This document shows, one piece after another, positions 6,890-11,479 of a DNA stretch of 11,479 nucleotides (the first letter of the stretch is position 1; each line of letters starts with the position of its first letter). Location of the stretch: contig LFWV01000025.1 of the NCBI GenBank assembly GCA_001273335.1, positions 1 through 11,479 of the forward strand, in the 5' to 3' direction. Below the pieces are notes generated by a model. The model searched no databases and was not told the origin of the DNA. It saw only the letters and a program-made list of their open reading frames with translations. Source of the DNA: a miscellaneous Crenarchaeota group-1 archaeon SG8-32-3. GTDB taxonomy: Archaea; Thermoproteota; Bathyarchaeia; Bathyarchaeales; Bathycorpusculaceae. A program made the position numbers and the translations under genes.

Positions 6890-7003
6890 TTGTGCCAGCA
6901 GGCGTCCGTTGCTTATATGTACTTCCTGCCTGTCTCAGCAGGCATAATATTCGCAATAGTGGTAATCGGGTTGCTGCTGTTCCTGATGTTAAGGAAACGG
7001 TAA
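6890..7003 (+). CDS. Possible small single-span membrane protein
   Basis: A short open frame encodes 37 residues from TTG 6890 or 28 residues from ATG 6917. The C-terminal part is one strongly hydrophobic segment (about 20 residues, from VSAGIIFAIVVIGLLL to FLML) followed by RKR and the stop, a clear membrane span with a positively charged cytoplasmic end. Such composition is unlikely by chance in AT-rich non-coding DNA. It also resembles the C-terminal anchors of archaeal secreted proteins, so it could be a remnant of a larger gene; the frame is closed by TAG at 6878-6880 and shows no extended coding upstream. No strong Shine-Dalgarno sequence precedes either start, and the ORF overlaps hairpins. 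I do not recognise a family; existence as a gene is uncertain. Confidence 0.4.
   Translation: MCQQASVAYMYFLPVSAGIIFAIVVIGLLLFLMLRKR
6898..6944 (+). other. Mutually exclusive hairpins around the small-ORF start
   Basis: TGCCTG (6927-6932) can pair with CAGGCA (6939-6944) over a six-base loop. The same TGCCTG can instead pair with the upstream CAGGCG (6899-6904, one G-U), enclosing the ATG at 6917. The upstream and downstream partners both sit within the octamer CAGCAGGC, repeated exactly 40 bases apart (6896 and 6936). The stems are short, so a switching role is only a possibility. Confidence 0.25.
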
Positions 7004-7118
7004 ATATTCAATAAAAATGGTACAATAAACTTCCTTCTTTTTTCGGCATTACAGTTAATGACGTAAGGTAAGAAGGGCTTAAAAGGAGTCTGGACGGGAA
7101 AAGATAAAACTAATCTGG

Positions 7119-7141
7119 AGAAGGTTCACCTTCTTTTCTCT
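7119..7141 (+). terminator. Possible hairpin terminator
   Basis: AGAAGG (7119-7124) and CCTTCT (7129-7134) form a six-base-pair stem with a TTCA loop, followed at once by a T/C-rich tract. It could end transcription coming from the TrmB gene or the small ORF. The weak stem and interrupted T-run keep confidence low. Confidence 0.3.
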
Positions 7142-7255
7142 TCTACTTAATTACTGTTTGTTCAGAGCCTCAGTAACCCTTCATTTTCTGTTTTCTCCAA
7201 AATAGTTTGCTGGAAACGTCGCCAAGCAATTTAGCAAAGCATTTTCATGGCAAGG

Positions 7256-7273
7256 TTAAAAGGGAACTTCCCT
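7256..7273 (+). promoter_or_regulatory. Promoter-like TTAAAA box with a 13-bp dyad
   Basis: TTAAAA (7256-7261) is a fair TATA-like box for the gene starting at 7306 and predicts transcription from about 7284. Joined to it is AGGGAACTTCCCT (7261-7273), a perfect dyad except for its central base. A symmetrical site between the TATA box and the transcription start is a common place for archaeal repressors to block RNA polymerase recruitment, so this may be an operator. Confidence 0.4.
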
Positions 7274-7305
7274 ACACAATAATTTGCACAGGTCGGTGAG
7301 CATTT

Positions 7306-7674
7306 ATGAGTGAAAGCAAAGTCACCGTTAAGTACGAACCCTTTAAAGAAGTCATAATAATGGAGCGAACATTTTTTTCAACGCCTGAAAACTTGGCGCG
7401 ATTCACGGCGGTAATCGCTGGTGGCAAGCTGGCTGGACTCTACTGGGTTGACGGCATAGTCTTTCTCTACTTCCCGCTTCCCGCTTCCAATACAGCAGTT
7501 GCAAAAGCGCTGATAGAAACAGGCAAAGTCTACTGGACCTTTGTCGGCTACTCGCACATGCCGAAATATGCGCCAACCATAGAAACAAAAGAAAAAATGA
7601 TTGTACCAGTAATTGACATATCATCCGATCCCATTCTCATAAAAGTTGCAAAATGGCTAAAGGAACAAAAATAA
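7306..7674 (+). CDS. Uncharacterised 122-residue protein upstream of ribK
   Basis: I do not recognise this protein. It is 122 residues, soluble, without signal peptide or cysteine motifs, and has alternating hydrophobic stretches (IIMERTFFSTPENLARFTAV, GLYWVDGIVFLYFPLP, VYWTFVGYSHM) that look like an alpha/beta or beta-rich small domain rich in aromatic residues. The ATG at 7306 is supported by GGTGAG at 7295-7300, five bases upstream. A promoter-like box with a dyad precedes it. The gene ends 55 bases before ribK on the same strand, so the two probably share a transcript. A flavin- or cofactor-related role is therefore possible, but nothing in the sequence itself shows one. Confidence 0.75.
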   Translation: MSESKVTVKYEPFKEVIIMERTFFSTPENLARFTAVIAGGKLAGLYWVDGIVFLYFPLPASNTAVAKALIETGKVYWTFVGYSHMPKYAPTIETKEKMIVPVIDISSDPILIKVAKWLKEQK

Positions 7675-7729
7675 CGCGAGCCACAACAACTCTGCAAAAT
7701 ACAAACCTAACTTCAGGGGCTCTGTCTTA

Positions 7730-8116
7730 TTGAAAAGAATAAAACTCAAAGGTACAGTTTTCTCTGGCGGAGGCGACGGCAAAAAATTCATGGAGTTGCC
7801 ATGGGTTAAACGGCAGATAACAAAAAAACTCGGTTTCACTCCATACCTTGGAACATTAAACGTGAGGCTCACTGAAGATAGCTTGAAACAGAAAAAACTG
7901 CTTGAAAAAGCCCCCTCAGTGAAGATTTGCCCTGCCAAAGGCTACTACAACGGAGCAGTCTTCAAGGCGTTCACAGGAACTTTGGAGTGCGCCATAGTGG
8001 TTCCAAAAGTCCCAGGTTATCCAAAGGACCTTTTAGAAATTATTGCCTCTGTAAACCTGAGAGAAACGCTTCATCTCGAAGACGGCAGTGCAGTCGCGGT
8101 CACGGTTAACCTCTAA
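7730..8116 (+). CDS. ribK: CTP-dependent riboflavin kinase
   Basis: A 128-residue protein matching the archaeal riboflavin kinase family (PF01982, MJ0056 type), which makes FMN from riboflavin using CTP rather than ATP. The family pattern is visible throughout. The N-terminal GTVFSGGGDGKKFM glycine-rich turn comes first, then LGFTPYLGTLNVRL, then the ICPAKGYYNGAVFKA segment, and the C-terminal VPGYPKDLLEIIASVNLRE with LEDGSAVAVTV, which closes the small cradle-loop barrel. Length agrees with the family (about 130). The start is TTG at 7730 with GGGG at 7716-7719 ten bases upstream; no closer alternative start exists. It probably forms an operon with the preceding unknown gene. Its TAA stop (8114-8116) interlocks with the TAG stop (8113-8115) of the convergent gene on the other strand. 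Confidence 0.93.
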   Translation: MKRIKLKGTVFSGGGDGKKFMELPWVKRQITKKLGFTPYLGTLNVRLTEDSLKQKKLLEKAPSVKICPAKGYYNGAVFKAFTGTLECAIVVPKVPGYPKDLLEIIASVNLRETLHLEDGSAVAVTVNL

Positions 8117-9615
8117 GATCCACGTTTTTTCTTCAAGAATTCACTTATATATTCTTCTGCACAGTTGTTTTTCTTCAAGTATGCCCCGTAGTTGACAAGT
8201 GCCTTCATGGCTCTCGCAGCGTCTTCAGGCGAGGGGAAAGAGGGAATACCCAGCTTGTCAAACCTGAAACGGGTGTACAACGCCATTTCGGTCTCACCGA
8301 TATCACACATGACGATTGGCTTACTGTACTTGCTGGAGACCTGCGCTACGCTGTCAATGTACTTTTCGCGCAAGGCTGGCAAGTGATGCAGCCCAAGCAG
8401 AACTATGCCGTGGACCGCTGGATCTTGGAACATCAGGTCCGCCGCAACCTCAAACATATCATCTGTAACCGAACCTGTAAGGTCAACCGGGTTGGAAGTT
8501 GCCGCAAACTTAGGAAGTACTCCTTCATCCTTAAGTTTCTGGAATTTCCGCAGAGTTTCTTCTGAAAAGCGGTTAACAGACAAACCGCCACTTTCACACT
8601 CATCCACCGCCATAATTCCTGGACCACCAGCGTCTGTAAGTATGCCTATATTGTTGCCTAAAGCTGGCGGCTGCATGGCTAAAGCTTTCCCCATATCAAA
8701 GAACTCTTCCATATCTGCTGCCCTAATTACACCTGTCTGTTCAAAAGCCGCATCATAAATTTTATCTGAACCTGCAATAGCACCAGTGTGCGAAGCGGCT
8801 GCTCTGGCTCCTGCAACGCTTCTTCCTGCTTTAAGGGCTATTATCGGCTTCTTCAGGGTTACTTCCTTTGCTATTCGAAGGAATTTTCTTCCGTATTTGA
8901 TATCTTCTACGTAGAGGAGTATGACTTTGGTTTCGTTGTCGTAGAGGAGGTAATGCATCATCTCTGACTCTGTCACGTCGCTTTTGTTGCCAAAGCTCAC
9001 GAACTTGCTGATTCCAATTTGGCGTCCAGCTAGGAAGTCGAGGGCGGCAACGCCGAAAGCTCCGCTTTGAGTAACTATGGCTATGTCTCCAACCAGCGGT
9101 CTCGGAGTGGCGATAACTTCATCTCCAGTTGTCAAGACCTTGGTTTCAGGAAGAAAAAGCGTGTCCACCCCTGTCTTCTGATAGTACACACCTAGACAGT
9201 TTGGTCCCAAGATCCGGATTCCTGCTTTTTTTGCCGTGGCTACTATTTGCTGTTCGAGTTCAATCTTACCGATTTCCCTGAATCCTGAAGTGATTATTAT
9301 GGCAGTCTTGACTTTCTTGGCAACAGCGTCTTCCATGATGGTTGGCACAACTTTGGCTGGAACAACAATCACTATCAGGTCAAGTTCCCCTGGAATCTCG
9401 GTTATAGATGGGTAACACTTGAAACCCAGAATAGACTCTGCATTTGGGTTCACAGGGTAAATTTCCCCTTTGAAAACTCCTCTCGTTTTGTTATAAGCAA
9501 AGTTCTTGAAAATCACGTTTCCCGCTTTGTCAACTTTCTTAGTGGCGCCGATAATAGCAGCTGAACGAGGATTGAAGAAAGCATTCAGTTTATCAGTTTC
9601 TTCCATTACTGTCAC
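8113..9615 (-). CDS. acdA: Acyl-CoA synthetase (ADP-forming) alpha subunit
   Basis: A 500-residue alpha-type subunit of the ADP-forming acetyl/acyl-CoA synthetase (ACD), the archaeal enzyme that converts acyl-CoA, ADP and phosphate to acid, CoA and ATP. The N-terminal CoA-binding Rossmann domain covers about residues 10-145 (RSAAIIGATKK, PVNPNAESILGFKCYPS, RILGPNCLG). Succinyl-CoA-synthetase-like domains follow, with VTQSGAFG at about 181-188 and the phosphohistidine loop GARAAASHTGAIAGS, whose His276 should carry the phosphate. The length fits a separate alpha subunit (about 460 in Pyrococcus); the ATP-grasp beta subunit is neither fused nor adjacent, so it must be encoded elsewhere. The GTG at 9615 is taken as start because a TATA-like GAATAAA (9640-9646 on the complement) predicts transcription starting almost at it; ATG 9606 is possible. 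The acyl substrate (acetate, aryl or branched) cannot be told from sequence by eye. Confidence 0.9.
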   Translation of the reverse strand: MTVMEETDKLNAFFNPRSAAIIGATKKVDKAGNVIFKNFAYNKTRGVFKGEIYPVNPNAESILGFKCYPSITEIPGELDLIVIVVPAKVVPTIMEDAVAKKVKTAIIITSGFREIGKIELEQQIVATAKKAGIRILGPNCLGVYYQKTGVDTLFLPETKVLTTGDEVIATPRPLVGDIAIVTQSGAFGVAALDFLAGRQIGISKFVSFGNKSDVTESEMMHYLLYDNETKVILLYVEDIKYGRKFLRIAKEVTLKKPIIALKAGRSVAGARAAASHTGAIAGSDKIYDAAFEQTGVIRAADMEEFFDMGKALAMQPPALGNNIGILTDAGGPGIMAVDECESGGLSVNRFSEETLRKFQKLKDEGVLPKFAATSNPVDLTGSVTDDMFEVAADLMFQDPAVHGIVLLGLHHLPALREKYIDSVAQVSSKYSKPIVMCDIGETEMALYTRFRFDKLGIPSFPSPEDAARAMKALVNYGAYLKKNNCAEEYISEFLKKKRGS

Positions 9616-9639
9616 GCGTTCATTAAAGGAAAAGCTTGG

Positions 9640-9646
9640 TTTATTC
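9640..9646 (-). promoter_or_regulatory. TATA-like box for the ACD alpha gene
   Basis: On the minus strand this is GAATAAA, centred about 28 bases before the GTG at 9615, which predicts a leaderless or near-leaderless mRNA. It is a moderate match only. Confidence 0.4.
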
Positions 9647-9695
9647 TTTACTCTTCCAAAACAGCGCCTTCAACGTTCACCATCTGCTGTAATGA

Positions 9696-10553
9696 TCATG
9701 TTCCGTCTTCAGAAACGTTTTTCCTAACGATGACGACGGGTTTATGCTTAACTTTCGACAACATGTGCCAACTTATCCCTGTTGCGTCTACTTTGAACCG
9801 CGCAGCCATGTCCCAAACCGTTGCGCCTAAACCTGGACCCCTTGCTCTGTCAGCAATGTTGGCAATTTTCAATGCTTCTTTTGCCTGCATTTTGCCTCCA
9901 GCCACGGCTAGCGGAGTCGGTCTCTTCCTTAACTTGAACGTTCTGCCGATTAAGTAAGCTACTACGCCTCCGATGGAGTGGATCCCTTTCATAGGTCTCG
10001 GGCGAGGGGTAAACTGAAAGTTCCTGAACGAATAAGTTTTATCAGTGTCTACAATTATCACGAAGACTTTTTTCTTCAACTTAAACCAGATTTCCCGATG
10101 AACTGCCTCTGCCAACTCATTCGCGTTGCTCAAAGGCAAGCTCACATAAGAAAAAGGCAAATTGGAACCGTCAATGCCGCCTTCAGAACCCCACATTAAC
10201 GCCTGCAAAAGCCCCGCTTGTTGAAGGACGTTTTGTTTGTGGCAGCTACCAGCTTCAACAGGATATTCGCGAAGTCTCCGTCTCAGTCTTGGACCCAGAC
10301 GGCATAACGCGCCTAAGAAGTATCCCCAAGCAATTCGCATCCAGAGGCGAGAAATCACCTTCGCATTTAAACTAGGATTGATGGAGCTTTCGTCTACAAT
10401 GTTACCCAGCGCGGTTGAAAGCGCCTTTTCGGATATGACAACGAAATCGCCGATAGCTACTCTCTTTTCCACAGCATCAAGGATATCATTCAGGTAGTTA
10501 TCGCCAGGCTTCCAATACTCCGTGGATACGGGCAACGCATAATATTTAGTCAT
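9696..10553 (-). CDS. Divergent CofE (F420-0:gamma-glutamyl ligase) family protein
   Basis: A 285-residue member of the CofE family (PF01996), whose founding enzyme adds glutamate to coenzyme F420-0 using GTP. Family features are GDFVVISEKALSTALGNI (about 35-52), GSEGGIDGSNLP (about 122-133), corresponding to the NAGID-SN region of CofE, and VFVIIVDTDKTYSF (about 163-176), corresponding to the ITDTNG metal/nucleotide region. It differs from true CofE where the usual SKAEG is STALG, and in an extra basic, aromatic section (WMRIAWGYFLGALCRLG, then RLRRRLREY). It is also longer than the usual 250 residues. It may thus ligate an amino acid to something other than F420-0. No other F420 gene is nearby. 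The ATG at 10553 has GGAAAGG at 10562-10568 eight bases upstream. The ACD alpha gene starts 80 bases behind it. Family confidence is good, substrate unknown. Confidence 0.8.
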   Translation of the reverse strand: MTKYYALPVSTEYWKPGDNYLNDILDAVEKRVAIGDFVVISEKALSTALGNIVDESSINPSLNAKVISRLWMRIAWGYFLGALCRLGPRLRRRLREYPVEAGSCHKQNVLQQAGLLQALMWGSEGGIDGSNLPFSYVSLPLSNANELAEAVHREIWFKLKKKVFVIIVDTDKTYSFRNFQFTPRPRPMKGIHSIGGVVAYLIGRTFKLRKRPTPLAVAGGKMQAKEALKIANIADRARGPGLGATVWDMAARFKVDATGISWHMLSKVKHKPVVIVRKNVSEDGT

Positions 10554-10590
10554 TTATTCAGCCTTTCCACAGAGGCACATTTTTGTTTAT

Positions 10591-10601
10591 CTAATAAAAA
10601 G
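10591..10601 (-). promoter_or_regulatory. TATA-like box for the CofE-like gene
   Basis: On the minus strand this is CTTTTTATTAG. It predicts transcription from about 10570, just before the GGAAAGG ribosome-binding site at 10562-10568, so promoter, ribosome-binding site and ATG 10553 are consistently spaced. Confidence 0.4.
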
Positions 10602-10681
10602 TTTAATCCCACACTTTGCTGTCTGGTGGTTATCTCCATATTCATAGGATAAGCTCACTTTTGGAGCCAGTGCCTGCTGAT

Positions 10682-10715
10682 TAGGCGGTCAGCCTTTGAG
10701 GCTGTGTTGCGCCTA
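10682..10715 (-). other. Nested two-stem hairpin behind the secreted-protein gene
   Basis: TAGGCG (10682-10687) pairs perfectly with CGCCTA (10710-10715). Inside, CAGCCT (10690-10695) pairs perfectly with AGGCTG (10699-10704) over a three-base loop, leaving an asymmetric internal loop (two bases on one side, five on the other). It begins 32 bases after the stop codon of the minus-strand gene at 10748. It may act as a 3'-UTR stabiliser or terminator, although no T-tract follows on the minus strand. Confidence 0.5.
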
Positions 10716-10747
10716 TAGTTTCCTTTAACGTATTTCGAAAGCGAGGT

Positions 10748-11182
10748 TCATTCTACTATGCTTGATTTTATGCTTAGTTCTGCGCCTGGAACCACACGGA
10801 TCCACCAGTCAAGCGCTTTATAAGAGTCATCATAGTAGACCACAAGCCTTGCCACTGAACCAACGGTAGCGTTAGCTGGAACAACACCATTCCATATCAC
10901 AGTCTCAGTCTGCTCAGGCATAAGTGTCAAGTTCTGCGGTGTTCCAACCTGATACCAAGAATTGTCTTCGAAAGCTATGTTTATGCTCCAAGTGCCTTCG
11001 GTTTTTCCAGTGTTCTTGAACGTGATTTTCACGGTGAAAGCTTCGCCTGCGGCTTTATCGACCGTGCTGCAATCGCTGTTGTGAGCGAAAACCAATGATT
11101 CTTCTGTGTCATTTACAGAGAAACTAACGATAACAACCGCCAGCACCGCAACAATTAATAGCACGCCATATTTTTTTGTCAT
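10748..11182 (-). CDS. Small membrane-anchored or secreted protein with an Ig-like/CARDB-like domain
   Basis: A 144-residue protein. MTKKYG is followed by one hydrophobic segment (about residues 6-24, GVLLIVAVLAVVIVSFSV) that acts as a signal peptide or N-terminal anchor, so the rest should lie outside the membrane. The remainder (about 30-144) looks like a single beta-sandwich of the kind found in CARDB/DUF11-like surface modules: AGEAFTVKITFKNTGKTEGTW, then NLTLMPEQTETVIWNG and VARLVVYYDD. No enzyme motif is seen, and the role is unknown. I took ATG 11182 as the start; a GTG at 11203 would add MGGVQRR before it. The leader carries three Shine-Dalgarno-like motifs, at 11184-11188, 11194-11200 and 11220-11226, so the start is not settled. 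The gene follows aspS on the same strand but has its own TATA-like box. Confidence 0.75.
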   Translation of the reverse strand: MTKKYGVLLIVAVLAVVIVSFSVNDTEESLVFAHNSDCSTVDKAAGEAFTVKITFKNTGKTEGTWSINIAFEDNSWYQVGTPQNLTLMPEQTETVIWNGVVPANATVGSVARLVVYYDDSYKALDWWIRVVPGAELSIKSSIVE

Positions 11183-11248
11183 TCTCCTTTGAACTCCTCC
11201 CACTTTACTTTCAGTAGTTCCTCCTTATTATGGTTCTGAAGGAAAGTT

Positions 11249-11255
11249 CTATAAG
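11249..11255 (-). promoter_or_regulatory. TATA-like box for the secreted-protein gene
   Basis: On the minus strand this is CTTATAG within TTTTTCTTATAGAAC. It lies in the 95-base gap between the aspS stop and the ATG at 11182 and predicts transcription from about 11226. Confidence 0.45.
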
Positions 11256-11277
11256 AAAAATCAAGAACAAACAACCG

Positions 11278-11479
11278 TCAAGGCGTTAACCTGTCCCTGT
11301 CTCTCGGGTAAAATGTCACTTCACGTATGTTCTTTTTGCCAGTAAGCATCATAGTAAGCCTTTCCAAGCCTATAGCCCAACCTGCGTGAGGTGGCATCCC
11401 GTAATCAAAAGCCTGAAGATGATACTTGAAAGCCTCCGGCTTCAACCCCTGCTCCTTCAACCTTGCGACTAAAAGATTT
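11278..11479 (-). CDS. aspS: Aspartyl-tRNA synthetase (C-terminal end)
   Basis: This is the C-terminal end of a class II aminoacyl-tRNA synthetase; about 66 residues are visible and the frame runs off the right edge, so the start lies outside the window. The segment FKYHLQAFDYGMPPHAGWAIG followed by LERLTMMLTG is class II motif 3, with the invariant Arg that contacts ATP. The end FYPRDRDRLTP is typical of archaeal AspRS rather than of the closely related AsnRS. The enzyme charges tRNA-Asp with aspartate; in archaea lacking AsnRS it also charges tRNA-Asn, which cannot be judged from this fragment because the anticodon-binding domain is missing. The family call is firm. Confidence 0.92.
   Translation of the reverse strand, partial: NLLVARLKEQGLKPEAFKYHLQAFDYGMPPHAGWAIGLERLTMMLTGKKNIREVTFYPRDRDRLTP

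Larger units (their letters stand above)
6809..7305. other. Long intergenic region
   Basis: A 497-base AT-rich stretch between the TrmB gene and the 122-residue protein gene. The only coding candidate in it is a 37-codon membrane ORF (6890-7003). It also holds the CAGCAGGC/TGCCTG hairpins inside that ORF, a hairpin with a pyrimidine-rich tail at 7119-7141, and a promoter-like TTAAAA box with a 13-bp dyad at 7256-7273. I found no tRNA, no CRISPR repeats and no mobile-element ends. Confidence 0.6.

Noticed and set aside
7111..7140. GGTTCACC resembling a tRNA T-arm
   Set aside because: Stem and loop lengths do not fit a T-arm, and no D-arm, anticodon arm or acceptor stem can be formed around it.
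7247..7282. Eleven-codon ORF (MARLKGNFPTQ) before the 122-residue gene
   Set aside because: It is very short, has no ribosome-binding site and overlaps the TATA-like box and dyad, so it is better read as promoter sequence.
10672..10679. GCCTGCTG, the inverse of the CAGCAGGC repeats at 6896 and 6936
   Set aside because: An eight- to ten-base match is expected by chance in 11 kb and the flanks differ, so I do not call a dispersed repeat family.
1..11479. Mobile element, CRISPR array or defence system
   Set aside because: No transposase or integrase motifs, no regularly spaced repeats and no effector domains were seen; the genes are housekeeping, metabolic or unknown.

Overview
The window (about 11.5 kb) is archaeal chromosomal DNA. 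The gene set points to the TACK side of the archaea (Thermoproteota, most plausibly a Bathyarchaeia-like lineage). The main clues are a eukaryote-type ribosomal protein S25e, a CTP-dependent archaeal riboflavin kinase, a tetraether-lipid-synthase-type radical SAM protein, an ADP-forming acyl-CoA synthetase alpha subunit and a TrmB-family regulator. Genes are preceded by TATA-like boxes rather than bacterial -35/-10 pairs, and several use TTG or GTG starts with purine-rich Shine-Dalgarno sequences. The lineage is my inference from gene content; no 16S gene is present.

Layout, left to right. Bases 1-3000, all plus strand: the 3' end of a TrpB2-type tryptophan synthase beta subunit, an ATP-NAD kinase family protein with a strong TATA box placed for leaderless transcription, and a DegT/DnrJ/EryC1 PLP aminotransferase. 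Bases 3000-3560: a small cyclophilin-like-fold protein (plus). Bases 3559-5958, minus strand: a radical SAM protein of the tetraether lipid synthase (Tes) type, then rps25e, then an unrecognised 159-residue protein. Divergent from tes is a TrmB-family regulator (6059-6808), and the intergenic region between them contains an imperfect inverted repeat that could be an operator.

Bases 6809-7305 form the one long stretch without a sizeable gene. It holds a possible 37-residue single-span membrane protein, hairpins and a promoter-like region with a near-perfect 13-bp dyad. Then come an unrecognised 122-residue protein and ribK (plus), whose stop codon interlocks with that of a convergent acyl-CoA synthetase (ADP-forming) alpha subunit (minus). 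Upstream of the latter lies a divergent CofE (F420-0:glutamate ligase)-family protein, then a small membrane-anchored or secreted protein with a nested hairpin behind its stop codon, and finally the C-terminal end of an aspartyl-tRNA synthetase running off the right edge (all minus).

Most of the window is housekeeping and metabolism rather than a mobile or defence island. I see no transposase, integrase, CRISPR array, tRNA or rRNA. The points most worth following are the Tes/TrmB divergent pair with its candidate operator, the CofE-like paralog with an altered active-site motif, the small membrane ORF in a structured intergenic region, the nested hairpin at 10682-10715, and the uncharacterised neighbours of rps25e and ribK.
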